Shown in pieces: positions 42,504 through 50,691 of a stretch of 64,000 bases of DNA. The stretch spans positions 63,027 through 127,026 of the forward strand of contig NZ_LMKW01000008.1 in assembly GCF_001421745.1 (NCBI RefSeq). Reading direction: 5' to 3'. Source of the DNA: Sphingomonas sp. Leaf230. Its GTDB lineage: Bacteria > Pseudomonadota > Alphaproteobacteria > Sphingomonadales > Sphingomonadaceae. Each line of letters starts with the position of its first letter. The first letter of the stretch is position 1. The notes beneath the pieces were generated by a model that made no database searches, was not told where the DNA came from, and saw nothing but the letters and a program-made list of their open reading frames with translations. Position numbers and translations under genes: made by a program.

Positions 42504-43397
42504 ATGGCCGACCGGCTCAAGATGCAGGATCCGCGCACGCAATATCCGCAGCCCCCCTTCCCGCAACAGCCGCAGGAAGCCCCGGGGATCGCGTCGAAGA
42601 TGGATCCGAAACCCGATCACGGCGAGACGAGCTACAAGGGGTCGGGCAAGCTGGCGGGGCGCAAAGCGCTCATCACCGGCGGTGACAGCGGCATCGGCCG
42701 CGCCGCCGCGATCGCCTATGCGCGTGAAGGGGCCGATGTCGCGATCGTCTACCTCCCTGCCGAAGAAGCGGATGCGAAGGAAGTCGTCGCGCTGATCGAA
42801 GCTGAGGGCCGCAAGGTCCTCGCGCTGCCGGGCGACGTGAAGGACGAGTTGTTCTGTCGTAACGCGGTGCAGCAGACGGTCGATGCGTTTGGCGGCCTCG
42901 ACGTGCTGGTGGTCAACGCCGGGCGCCAGCAGACGCGGCCGACGGTGGCCGATATCTCGACCGACGATTTCGATCAGACGATGAAGACCAACGTCTATGC
43001 GCTGCACTGGTTTGTGCAGGCAGCCGTCCCGCATCTGCCGGTCGGCGCGGCGGTGGTCACGACCGCTTCCGTGCAGGGCTATGATCCGTCGGACAATCTG
43101 CTCGACTATGCGACCACCAAGGCGGCGATCGTCGCGTATACCAAGGGTCTCGCCAAGCAGCTGATCGAGAAGGGCATCCGCGCCAACGTCGTCGCTCCGG
43201 GGCCGTTCTGGACGGTGTTGCAGCCAAGCGGTGGCCAGCCGCAGGAGATGGTCGAGACGTTCGGGTCTAAGAGCCATTTCGGCCGTCCGGGCCAGCCGGT
43301 GGAGATCGCGCCGGTGTATGTGCTGCTGGCCTCGCAGGAGGCGAGCTACATTACGGGTGAGGTTTACGGCGTGACCGGCGGTGCGGGGGTGGCCTAG
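42504..43397 (+). CDS. SDR-family oxidoreductase (YghA/YdaD-like)
   Basis: 297 residues from ATG 42504 with ribosome-binding site CAGGAG. After a ~45-residue N-terminal extension (YPQPPFPQQPQEAPGIASKM and onward), the Rossmann motif TGGDSGIGRAAAIAYAREGA begins at about residue 58, followed by VVNAGRQQ (NAG motif), a serine in TTASVQGY and the catalytic YATTK (Tyr~202, Lys~206). The extension and motif order match the 'general stress' SDR group of B. subtilis YdaD / E. coli YghA; physiological substrate is unknown. A repeat element follows the gene. Confidence 0.9.
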   Translation: MADRLKMQDPRTQYPQPPFPQQPQEAPGIASKMDPKPDHGETSYKGSGKLAGRKALITGGDSGIGRAAAIAYAREGADVAIVYLPAEEADAKEVVALIEAEGRKVLALPGDVKDELFCRNAVQQTVDAFGGLDVLVVNAGRQQTRPTVADISTDDFDQTMKTNVYALHWFVQAAVPHLPVGAAVVTTASVQGYDPSDNLLDYATTKAAIVAYTKGLAKQLIEKGIRANVVAPGPFWTVLQPSGGQPQEMVETFGSKSHFGRPGQPVEIAPVYVLLASQEASYITGEVYGVTGGAGVA

Positions 43398-43404
43398 CCC
43401 TTAA

Positions 43405-43526
43405 TCCTCCTCGCAAGGGGGAGGTGGCACCGGAGGTGACGGAGGGGGAGGAACACGCAACAGCGGTTACCCTTTCCTCCCCCTCCGTCTGGCAAGCGCC
43501 AGCCACCTCCCCCTGGCGGGGGAGGA
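43405..43526. repeat. REP-like paired inverted repeat, family A copy 5
   Basis: Left arm TCCTCCTCGCAAGGGGGAGG then TGGCACCGGAGGTGACGGAGGGGGAGG; right arm CCTCCCCCTCCGTCTGGCAA then GCGCCAGCCACC...GGCGGGGGAGGA. It lies between the SDR gene and the PepSY gene. Confidence 0.88.
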
Positions 43527-43641
43527 TCAGTTGGTAAGCCATCCGCGCTAACGTCGCTATTGCACATCGTTATCAAATCTGTACCTGTGTGGCGGTGAGC
43601 GCCCGACAGATCATACCCCTCATCGAAACCGCCCTCCGCGC

Positions 43642-44775
43642 ATGACCCGCGGCACGATCAAGACCTGGTATCTCGTCCACAAATGGACGAGTTTGATCTG
43701 CACCGCGTTCCTGCTGATGCTGTGCGTGACCGGCCTGCCGCTGATATTCGACGAGGAGATCGACGGCTGGCTCGACCCGCCCGCGCCCATGGTGACGCTG
43801 CCCGCGGATACGCCGTCACTATCGCTCGATACCATTCTGGCGCGCGCGGCGAAAACTGCCCCCGGCGAGATCCCTCTCTACATCAGCTTCGACGAAGAGC
43901 GCCCGATCGTCTACGTCACGACCGGCCCGACTCCCGACGCAGCCCCCGCGGCGATGCATTTCCTCGCGTTCGACGCGCGCACCGGGACGAAGATGCCGCC
44001 TTACGTCCCCGGCGTGATGGCGTTCATCCTGAAGCTCCACACCGACATGTTCCTCGGCTTCTGGGCGGAGATCTTCCTCGGCGTGATGGGCCTGCTCTTC
44101 TTTGCAGCGATCGTGTCCGGCGTCGTGCTCTACGCCCCGTTCATGGCCAAACTCGACTTCGGCACGTTACGGCGCGGCCGCAGCAAGCGGCTCGGCTGGC
44201 TCGATCGCCACAATCTGCTCGGGATCGTCACGCTCGCCTGGGCGAGCGTCGTCGGCGTGACGGGGACGATCAACACTTTCGTCGTGCCGATCACTGCTAT
44301 CTGGAAGTCGAACGGCCTCGCCGAGATCAGCGCTAGCGAGACGCGCACGCCGCTCGGGCCCCAGCGCGCCTCGGTTCAGGCCGCGCTCGACGCGGTGCAG
44401 CGCAAGGCGCCCGAGATGAAGCCGCAGTTCATCGCCTTCCCCGGCGTCGTCTTCAGCAGCAAGCATCACTACGCCGTCTTCCTGAAGGGCGCGACGCCGC
44501 TCAGGTCGAAGATGTTGCTGCCCGGCTTCGTCGATGCCGCGACCGGAAGGCTCGACGCGGTCGTGCCGATGCCGTGGTACATGCAGGCGATGCTGCTCGC
44601 ACAGCCGCTGCATTTCGGAAATTACGGCGGCCTCGCGATGAAAATCGTCTGGGCGCTCTTCGACATAGTGACGATCATCGTGCTCGGCAGCGGGCTGTAT
44701 CTTTGGCTGCGTCGTCGCGGCGGTCCGAGCGACCAGCGCGTCCGCGAAGTCGTGATGGCGGGAGAAATCGCATGA
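43642..44775 (+). CDS. PepSY-domain membrane protein
   Basis: 377 residues. An N-terminal helix (WTSLICTAFLLMLCVTGLPLIF, ~residues 12-34), a periplasmic segment with a PepSY-like fold (ILARAAKTAPGEIPLYISFDEERPIVYVTTG), further helices (EIFLGVMGLLFFAAIVSGVVLYAPFM; IVTLAWASVVGVTGTINTFVV; IVWALFDIVTIIVLGSGLYLWLRR). HxW/His residues near the helices (VHKWTS, LKLHTDM, DRHNLLG, LHFGNYG) could bind heme, as in PepSY-associated flavin/iron reductase-like proteins. Function is not established; such proteins often sit near metal-uptake genes. Its stop overlaps the next small membrane gene (ATGA). Confidence 0.85.
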   Translation: MTRGTIKTWYLVHKWTSLICTAFLLMLCVTGLPLIFDEEIDGWLDPPAPMVTLPADTPSLSLDTILARAAKTAPGEIPLYISFDEERPIVYVTTGPTPDAAPAAMHFLAFDARTGTKMPPYVPGVMAFILKLHTDMFLGFWAEIFLGVMGLLFFAAIVSGVVLYAPFMAKLDFGTLRRGRSKRLGWLDRHNLLGIVTLAWASVVGVTGTINTFVVPITAIWKSNGLAEISASETRTPLGPQRASVQAALDAVQRKAPEMKPQFIAFPGVVFSSKHHYAVFLKGATPLRSKMLLPGFVDAATGRLDAVVPMPWYMQAMLLAQPLHFGNYGGLAMKIVWALFDIVTIIVLGSGLYLWLRRRGGPSDQRVREVVMAGEIA

Positions 44776-44993
44776 CCCACAAGACCAACGGCCAGATCTT
44801 CGCACTGCCGATCCTGCTCGGCGTGTCGACCGTCGCGGGGCTCGCGGCAGGCCTGATCGGTGACGGCGTCTGGGATGTCGGCGCAGGCCTGCTGCTCGCG
44901 CTGCCGCTGGTCGTGACCGGCCGCTACTGGGTGCGCCCGCCCGAACCAGTGCTGCGCCGCCAACACCTGCAAACGGCACCGATACGCCGATAA
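44772..44993 (+). CDS. Small membrane protein coupled to the PepSY gene
   Basis: 73 residues from ATG 44772, overlapping the PepSY stop by 4 nt. Two membrane segments are likely (IFALPILLGVSTVAGLAAGLIG and VGAGLLLALPLVVTGRYWV), then a basic tail ending RRQHLQTAPIRR. No family is recognised. Tight coupling to the PepSY gene suggests a shared complex or expression, but the role is unknown. A strong palindrome follows the stop, which probably stops transcription for this unit. Confidence 0.75.
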   Translation: MTHKTNGQIFALPILLGVSTVAGLAAGLIGDGVWDVGAGLLLALPLVVTGRYWVRPPEPVLRRQHLQTAPIRR

Positions 44994-45022
44994 CGCGGAG
45001 CCGGCATGATACCGGCTCCGCG
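44994..45022. terminator. Bidirectional hairpin between convergent genes
   Basis: CGCGGAGCCGG-catgata-CCGGCTCCGCG is a perfect 11-bp stem immediately after the small membrane gene stop and before the end of the convergent OB-fold gene. No long T-run follows on either strand, so terminator efficiency is uncertain. Confidence 0.6.
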
Positions 45023-45051
45023 CTAATTTCGCGACCGTCAGGCGGACGGCA

Positions 45052-45726
45052 TCAGGTCGCCGGGGTCGCCTGCCGGGTCGGTGCGGTAGTCGGCGCCCCG
45101 ATCGGAGGAGCAACAGGTGCGGGCGCGACTGCACCGTTAGCCATTGGCGGCGGCGGCGGTGCCATACCCGCCGGCGGCGGCGGAGGAGCACCCGGACCGC
45201 CGGGAGCCCCAGGACCTTGCGGCCCACCCGGACCACCCGGACCACCAGGGCCATCACGCCCCGGACCGTCGCGTCCCGGGCCACCAGGACCATGCGGGCC
45301 ACGCGGCGGGCCGCCGACCGGGCCCAGCGCCGTCACCTTGCCACCGGGTGCCACCAGGAACGAGGCGTGGACGAAGCCGTCTTCGAACCGGCCCTGGATC
45401 GTCACGGGCTGACCGGTCGCGACTAGATTGCTGCCCTCGCCTTCACGGCCCAGATCCACCAGCGCACGGCCGGTGCGGTCGGCCATCACGAACTTGTTGC
45501 CGTAGGTCTCCGCGACGGTGCCGCGGATCGTGACGATGCCGTCGGACTGGAGCGAACGGATCGCGGTTGGCGTGGCGGGCACCATCGTCACGCTCGGGCG
45601 GGTCGCGGCGATGGTGACGGCACCGGCGGCACCACCGACGATCAGCAGACTAGCCGCGGCGAGTGCCAGGCGGTTGCGGCGGAGATTGAAGCGCTTGTTG
45701 GGCGCAGTGTGGGAATGTTCGGTCAT
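45052..45726 (-). CDS. YgiW-like OB-fold protein with collagen-like Gly-Pro tail
   Basis: 224 residues. An N-terminal membrane/signal segment (LALAAASLLIVGGAAGAVTIA, ~residues 20-40) is followed by an OB fold (GIVTIRGTVAETYGNKFVMADRTGRALVDLG ... ATGQPVTIQGRFEDGFVHASFL), similar to YgiW/BOF and DUF5666 proteins. The tail after ~residue 140 is Gly-Pro repetitive (GPGGPGRDGPGRDGPGGPGG and more) then Pro/Ala-rich, disordered and collagen-like in rhythm. It is divergent from the response regulator/kinase pair; in E. coli ygiW neighbours qseBC, so the grouping is conserved. Ligand is unknown. Confidence 0.75.
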   Translation of the reverse strand: MTEHSHTAPNKRFNLRRNRLALAAASLLIVGGAAGAVTIAATRPSVTMVPATPTAIRSLQSDGIVTIRGTVAETYGNKFVMADRTGRALVDLGREGEGSNLVATGQPVTIQGRFEDGFVHASFLVAPGGKVTALGPVGGPPRGPHGPGGPGRDGPGRDGPGGPGGPGGPQGPGAPGGPGAPPPPPAGMAPPPPPMANGAVAPAPVAPPIGAPTTAPTRQATPAT

Positions 45727-45784
45727 TCGTCGTTCCTCTCATTGGTTGACGAATCACCGTCTAGGCGCACGCTGCCGACGCCCG

Positions 45785-45802
45785 CTGAACCAAGCCGTTC
45801 AG
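45785..45802. promoter_or_regulatory. Inverted repeat in the regulator/YgiW-like intergenic region
   Basis: CTGAAC-caagcc-GTTCAG, a 6-bp inverted repeat with a 6-bp spacer, lies in the 110-bp divergent region between the OB-fold gene and the response regulator. It may be the response regulator's autoregulatory site; this is inference only. Confidence 0.35.
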
Positions 45803-45836
45803 ATTCCGTTGTGGCATCGGGCATAGGGACAGTCGC

Positions 45837-46505
45837 ATGCGGGTATTATTGGTCGAGGACGATGCGGCGATCGCCGACGGGCTGGCGCGGGCGTTGCGCG
45901 CGGAGCATTTCGCGGTCGACGTCGCGAGTAACGGTGAGGACGGCGGTCATCTCGGCGCTACCGAACTGTACGACGCGGCGGTCCTCGATCTCGGCTTGCC
46001 CAAACGCGACGGCCTGTCGGTCTTGCGCGACTGGCGCGCGGCGGGACGCGACCTGCCCGTCCTGATCCTCACCGCGCGCGACGGCTGGTCGGAGAAGGTC
46101 GAGGGCTTCAAGGCGGGCGCGGACGATTATGTCGTGAAGCCGTTTCGTGTCGAGGAAGTGGTGATGCGATTGCGCGCGCTGGTGCGTCGTGCGGCCGGTC
46201 ACGCGGCGGCGCGCGTCACCTGCGGGCCGCTGACGTTCGACGCGCAACTCGGTACGTTCGAGTTGAACGGCTTGCCGCTGAAACTTACCGCGTTCGAATG
46301 GCGGGTGCTGTCCGCGCTGATGCTCCGCCGCGAAGTGGTGATCGAACGCGCAGACCTGATCGAACGGGTGTACGAAGGCGACGCGGACGTGGATTCGAAC
46401 TCGATTGAGGTCATCATCGGCCGGCTGCGGCGCAAGATCGGTGCGGAGATGATCGAAACGCTGCGCGGCCGCGGGTATCGGCTGACGGCGGATGGGTCAA
46501 GATGA
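45837..46505 (+). CDS. OmpR/QseB-type response regulator
   Basis: 222 residues, receiver domain (residues 1-116) plus OmpR winged helix. The acidic pocket is ED8-D9, the phospho-accepting D51 (VLDLGLPKRDG), and the switch Lys is K101 (DDYVVKPF). The DNA-binding half contains GNGLPLKLTAFEWRVLSALMLRR-like sequence and ends in DSNSIEVIIGRLRRKIGAEMIETLRGRGYRL. It pairs with the histidine kinase encoded 166 bp downstream, with a repeat element between. Divergent from a YgiW-like OB-fold protein, recalling QseBC. Confidence 0.93.
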   Translation: MRVLLVEDDAAIADGLARALRAEHFAVDVASNGEDGGHLGATELYDAAVLDLGLPKRDGLSVLRDWRAAGRDLPVLILTARDGWSEKVEGFKAGADDYVVKPFRVEEVVMRLRALVRRAAGHAAARVTCGPLTFDAQLGTFELNGLPLKLTAFEWRVLSALMLRREVVIERADLIERVYEGDADVDSNSIEVIIGRLRRKIGAEMIETLRGRGYRLTADGSR

Positions 46506-46523
46506 TGGTTCTGCAAACCACAT

Positions 46524-46632
46524 CCACCACACTGGCGAAGGCCGGGGCCCAATTGGGGGACGTCGCTAACGGAGCGATGACCGTCATTATAAAAACCTTT
46601 CCAATTGGGCCCCGGCCTTCGCCGGGGTGGGG
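46524..46632. repeat. REP-like paired inverted repeat, family B copy 3, inside a two-component operon
   Basis: Left arm CCACCACACTGGCGAAGGCC then GGGGCCCAATTGGGGG (somewhat degenerate); right arm CCAATTGGGCCCCGGCCTTC then GCCGGGGTGGGG. The spacer has GACGTCGCTAACGGAGCG, like copy 1. It sits between the response regulator and histidine kinase genes. Confidence 0.88.
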
Positions 46633-46671
46633 TTTGGTGGCAGGATCGCTCTGGCCCCAGGCAAGTCTGCA

Positions 46672-48072
46672 ATGACCCGCCTCCGCATCGTCCCCCGCTC
46701 CCTCTTCGGCCGAATGCTAGCGATCGCCGCGCTGTCCACCGGGATCGCGCTCTTGTTCGCCGGCGTCACGATCGGCCACGTCCTCGAACGCTTCGTCACG
46801 CGCGGGCTCGACGAGCGGCTCGATGCGCAGGTCGCTGTGTTGGCACGGGCTGTCCGCCCGAACGGTTCACTCGACCGGATGCGCGCGATCGACCTGCCCG
46901 AGTTCGGCGAACCCAGGTCCGACTGGTCATGGCAGGTCGAAGGTCCCGCCGGTCGCTTCGATAGCGGCATTACCCCGCCCCCAACCGTTTCAAAGCCAGC
47001 CCCAACCATTCCACCGCCGCCGCCCGTTCTACCTCGCAGTGAAGAGCGCCGGCTTCCACCCGGCCCCGGCGGGCAGGAAGACCGTCAAATCTACCCCGGC
47101 GAAGCACGCGACCGAAGCGGCGAGCGGCTCCACTCGCGAACCTTGGACGTCGCCACGCCGCGCGGCATGGTGACGATCACAGCGATCGGCCCACGCCGGA
47201 TCGTCGAGGAGCCGTTGCGCGAGGCAATGATCCCGCTGCTCGGCTCGCTCGCCTTGCTCGGTGCCGGACTCGCGCTGGCGACGCTCGTGCAACTCCGCTT
47301 CGGCCTGCGCCCCCTGCGCGATCTCCGCACCTCGCTCGCCGCCGTTCGCGCCGGCACCGAGCGCCACGTCCCCGACGACCAGCCCGGGGAATTGCAACCG
47401 CTTGTCGCGGAACTCAATGCACTGATCGACCAGAACGCGGCCGGGCTCGCGCACGCCCGCCAACACGTTGCCAACCTAGCCCACGGGCTGAAGACCCCCC
47501 TCGCCGCGCTCTCGCTCAAGCTAGCCGAAGCGAACGCCGACGCAGACGTCCGCGACATGGTCGACCAGATCGATCGGCGAGTCCGCCATCACCTCGGTCG
47601 CGCTCGCGCGGATGCGACCGGCGGCGCGCGCACCCGAACGCCGATCGCCCCCGCCGTCGCCGACCTCGTTGCAGTCTTGCACCGCATCCACGCCGACCGC
47701 CCAATGACGGTCGACGTCGAGATCCCCGACGACCTTGCCGTCAGGATCGACCCGCAGGATCTCGACGAGATGATCGGCAACCTCCTCGACAACGCGTGGA
47801 GTCACGCCCGCTCGGCACTCTCGATCACTGCGAACCCGATCGACGGCACGGTCACGCTGGAGATCGCCGACGACGGGGAAGGTCTCGACGACACGGCGAT
47901 GACACAAGCGGTGCTACCCGGCCGACGCCTCGACGAACGCGGCGACGGTCACGGCTTCGGACTGTCGATCACACGCGAACTCGCCGAACTGAATGGGGGC
48001 ACGGTGACGCTCGACCGTTCCCCCGTGCTCGGCGGCTTGTTAGTCCGCCTGACGCTACCTCAGCGCAGCTGA
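46672..48072 (+). CDS. Sensor histidine kinase (QseC-like)
   Basis: 466 residues from ATG 46672. Two membrane helices (~10-32, LAIAALSTGIALLFAGVTIG; ~175-200, MIPLLGSLALLGAGLALATLV) flank a periplasmic sensor region, then a HAMP-like linker (LRPLRDLRTSLAAVRAGTERHVP), the phosphoacceptor HGLKTPLAALS in the dimerisation helix (His~270), and the ATP-binding N (LDNAWSHA), G1 (EIADDGEGLDD) and G2 (GHGFGLSITRELAELNGG) boxes. The sensor loop contains a Pro-rich insertion (PPPTVSKPAPTIPPPPPVL, about residues 102-121). Stimulus unknown. Confidence 0.92.
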   Translation: MTRLRIVPRSLFGRMLAIAALSTGIALLFAGVTIGHVLERFVTRGLDERLDAQVAVLARAVRPNGSLDRMRAIDLPEFGEPRSDWSWQVEGPAGRFDSGITPPPTVSKPAPTIPPPPPVLPRSEERRLPPGPGGQEDRQIYPGEARDRSGERLHSRTLDVATPRGMVTITAIGPRRIVEEPLREAMIPLLGSLALLGAGLALATLVQLRFGLRPLRDLRTSLAAVRAGTERHVPDDQPGELQPLVAELNALIDQNAAGLAHARQHVANLAHGLKTPLAALSLKLAEANADADVRDMVDQIDRRVRHHLGRARADATGGARTRTPIAPAVADLVAVLHRIHADRPMTVDVEIPDDLAVRIDPQDLDEMIGNLLDNAWSHARSALSITANPIDGTVTLEIADDGEGLDDTAMTQAVLPGRRLDERGDGHGFGLSITRELAELNGGTVTLDRSPVLGGLLVRLTLPQRS

Positions 48073-48074
48073 CA

Positions 48075-49070
48075 TCACAGCGCGCGGACGACGACCGGCG
48101 ACGGCGGTGCCTTGGCCAGCGTGTTGCGGAGCGGCAGCGTAAACGGCGCCGCCTCGATCTCGAACACATCGCCCTCCTGCGTTGTCACGCCTTCGCTGAA
48201 TGACAACGTTGCCGTCCCGAAGAAGTGCACGTGGACGTCACCAGGCCGGCGAAACAGATCGTATTTGAAGTGATGCGCCTCGAGATTGGCGATCGTATGC
48301 GACATGTTCGTCTCGCCTGACAGGAACGGCTTCTCCCATAGCAGCGCACCGTCGCGGTGGATGCGGCTCATGCCCTCGACATGATCCGGGATCGCGCCTG
48401 TCAGCAATTCCGGACCGAGCGCCGCCTGCCGAAGCTTGGAATGCGCGAGCCAGAGGTAATTGTGCCGCTCGGTCACGTGATCGCTGAACTCGTTGGCAAG
48501 ACAGAGGCCAAGGCGGAACGGCGTACCGTCCGGGCCGATCAGATAGATGCCAGCGAGTTCGGGCTCCTCGCCGCCGTCCTGCGCGAAGGCGGGGCTGGTG
48601 AGTGCGCCGCCGGGCGCAACCAGACCCGATCCGTCGCCCTTGTAGAACCATTCGGGCTGCTGACCCGTCTCGCCCGCCGCGGGCTTGCCGCCCGCAACGC
48701 CGTCGAGAAACATGCGCATGGAATCCGTTAGCGTTTCGGCTGCAGCCGCAGCGCGGTGCATCTTGTCGCGCCCCTCCGCAGAGCCGAGATGCGTCAGCCC
48801 AGTGCCGGTCATAATGAGATGCGCGGGATCGCCATGGTCGATCGGCGAGAGCAGTCGACCGGCGGCAAGTTCGGCCGCGATATCTACTGCCGCGCCGGTC
48901 CCGCAAGCCCGAACCTCCGTCGCAAGATCGGTGCCCGCCGCGATCGCGAGCGTTGCGAGTTCACGGACGCTGTCCACGCCGGGGACGAGGCTCGCGCCCT
49001 CGTCGGTAGCGGCAATCACCGACCGCGTGCCGTCCGCTGCGCGATGCTGCAATAGGCGCAAACTGGTCAC
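48075..49070 (-). CDS. AraD1-type FAH-fold protein, probable sugar-acid enzyme
   Basis: 331 residues from GTG 49070, supported by AGGAGAAG about 8 nt upstream. The FAH fold motifs are PEWFYKGDGSGLVAPG, EPELAGIYLIGPDGTPFRLGL with metal-binding Glu/Asp, ANEFSDHVTERHNYLWLAHSKLRQAALGPEL and FFGTATLSFSEGVTTQEGDVFEIEA. The AraD1 group of FAH proteins occurs with non-phosphorylative pentose/uronate pathways, where such enzymes work on 2-keto-3-deoxy-aldonates. That fits the transporter, epimerase and dehydratase next door. The precise reaction (dehydratase or hydrolase) is inference. Confidence 0.82.
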   Translation of the reverse strand: MTSLRLLQHRAADGTRSVIAATDEGASLVPGVDSVRELATLAIAAGTDLATEVRACGTGAAVDIAAELAAGRLLSPIDHGDPAHLIMTGTGLTHLGSAEGRDKMHRAAAAAETLTDSMRMFLDGVAGGKPAAGETGQQPEWFYKGDGSGLVAPGGALTSPAFAQDGGEEPELAGIYLIGPDGTPFRLGLCLANEFSDHVTERHNYLWLAHSKLRQAALGPELLTGAIPDHVEGMSRIHRDGALLWEKPFLSGETNMSHTIANLEAHHFKYDLFRRPGDVHVHFFGTATLSFSEGVTTQEGDVFEIEAAPFTLPLRNTLAKAPPSPVVVRAL

Positions 49071-49198
49071 TCTTACTTCTCCTACTGACACGCGAAGGGC
49101 ATACCTAATTACTCCGACTGATTATAGCCGCGAGCGATGCCGGTCTTGCTACTTTTTACCTTACGCAACTACGCAGAGACCCTAACCGGCTGGCTAAT

Positions 49199-49221
49199 TG
49201 TCAGACCACGAATATCTGACA
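49199..49221. promoter_or_regulatory. Inverted repeat upstream of the AraD1-like gene
   Basis: TGTCAGA (49199-49205) and TCTGACA (49215-49221) are perfect arms separated by 9 nt, just downstream of the MFS stop. The left half, TTGTCAGACCA, resembles the motif at 50624-50640. It could be an operator for the AraD1-like gene or an mRNA hairpin. Confidence 0.4.
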
Positions 49222-49232
49222 GTTTTGGCCTT

Positions 49233-50555
49233 TTAGCGCGCCGCTTGTTCCGGCAACGCGTTAGTCGTCCGCGATCCCCACACCGCGTAGAACAACACGT
49301 AGAGTTCGCACGCCGCGGTCAGCAGGAACGAGTTCTGGAGACCGTAGGTATCGGCGAGCCAACCCTGGACGATGACCAGCGCCCCACCCGCGATCGCCAT
49401 GATGAGCAGACCCGACCCTTCCTCGGTCAGCGTCCCAAGCCCCTTGATCCCGAGCGTGAAGATCGTCGGGAACATGATCGAGTGGAACAGCCCGACGGAG
49501 ATCAGCGCCCACATCGCGACATGCCCGGTGGTGAAGGTGGCAATGAGCATCACGACGCAGGCGCCGATGCTCGCAAACGCCAGCACGCGCTCGGCAGGGA
49601 TCGTGCGCATCACGACGCTGCCGATCAGCCGGCCGACCATCATTCCGCCCCACAGGATGAACAGGTAATGCGATGCCTGTTCGTGCGTCAGGTTGCCGAT
49701 GTTCGGCTGGCTGACGAAGTTGATGAATAGGTTGGCGACACCAATTTCGGCTATCAGATAAATGAAGATTGCCGGGATGCCGAACACGAGGTTGCGATGC
49801 GACCAGAGCGACTGGCCCTGGCGGTCCGCTTTGGCCGACCGCTGCGTCGCAGACCCCATCGCGGGCAGCGGGAAGCGCGCGATGACGATCGCCAGCACGA
49901 CCAGCACGGCCGCGACGATCAGATAGGGCAGCACGACCGATTGCGCGTCGGCGATCCGCTCGGTCTGCGTCAGCACCGCGGTCGAACCGGCGGCGGCCGT
50001 GCCGGAGGTCGAACGACCCAGGATCAGGTACCCACCGAACAGCGGCGCGAGCGTCGCACCTGCGGAATTGAACGCCTGCACCAGGTTCAGGCGCGACGAC
50101 GCGGTCTCGGGCGGACCAACGACGGCGACGTAGGGGTTGGCCGCAACCTGCAGCAGCGTGATGCCACTTGCGATAACGAACAGCGCGATCAGCGTGACGC
50201 CGTAGGAGGGCAGCCGCGCGGCGGGCACCATCATCAATGCGCCGACCGCCATCAGGCCGAGCCCGAACACCATCGCGCGCTGATAGCCGACCCGCTCGAT
50301 CAGCTTGGCCGACGGGATCGAGGCGAAGAAATAAGCGATAAACCAGACGCTCTCGATCAGTGTCGTCTGCGTATAGCTGAGGTCGAACACGCTGCGCAGG
50401 TGCGGCAGCAGCGTGTTGTTGATGACCGTGATGAAGCCCCACATGAAGAACAGGCTGGCGAGCAACGTGAGCGCGGATCGATAGCTCGGAGCGCCTCCCG
50501 CGTCATGCACCACTCCAGCGTCAACGGGCTTTTGCGTCTGTATCGGCATCGCCAT
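49233..50555 (-). CDS. FucP-type sugar MFS transporter
   Basis: 440 residues, about 12 membrane helices. Features of the fucose/glucose/galactose H+ symporter family: LLASLFFMWGFITVINNTLLPHLRSVFDLSY near the N-terminus, YQRAMVFGLGLMAVGALMMVPAARL, VAANPYVAVVGPPETASSRLNLVQAFNSAGATLAPLFGGYL (conserved Asn-Pro-Tyr and Phe-Asn-Ser) and VGLFHSIMFPTIFTLGIKGLG. It should take up an aldose across the inner membrane. Divergent from galM with a 136-bp gap containing a palindromic motif; the AraD1-like gene follows it on the same strand. Confidence 0.9.
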   Translation of the reverse strand: MAMPIQTQKPVDAGVVHDAGGAPSYRSALTLLASLFFMWGFITVINNTLLPHLRSVFDLSYTQTTLIESVWFIAYFFASIPSAKLIERVGYQRAMVFGLGLMAVGALMMVPAARLPSYGVTLIALFVIASGITLLQVAANPYVAVVGPPETASSRLNLVQAFNSAGATLAPLFGGYLILGRSTSGTAAAGSTAVLTQTERIADAQSVVLPYLIVAAVLVVLAIVIARFPLPAMGSATQRSAKADRQGQSLWSHRNLVFGIPAIFIYLIAEIGVANLFINFVSQPNIGNLTHEQASHYLFILWGGMMVGRLIGSVVMRTIPAERVLAFASIGACVVMLIATFTTGHVAMWALISVGLFHSIMFPTIFTLGIKGLGTLTEEGSGLLIMAIAGGALVIVQGWLADTYGLQNSFLLTAACELYVLFYAVWGSRTTNALPEQAAR

Positions 50556-50623
50556 AGTCGTTTCATCCTCCGTGCCCTGTCGGTGACTGCAACAGTCTTT
50601 TCCCGCAAGGCTTGCTCAGAAAT

Positions 50624-50640
50624 ATATTGTCCGACTATAT
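50624..50640. promoter_or_regulatory. Palindromic operator candidate between transporter and galM
   Basis: ATATTGTCCGACTATAT is a near-perfect inverted repeat (ATAT-x-GTC-C-GAC-x-ATAT) in the divergent promoter region. The T-TGTC-N-GAC core resembles sites of FadR-type GntR regulators. Function is inference from symmetry and position. Confidence 0.5.
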
Positions 50641-50691
50641 AGCCACACAAGGCGCGTCAACGGCGTCGGACGAATAAGGAGGGGAACCGGA

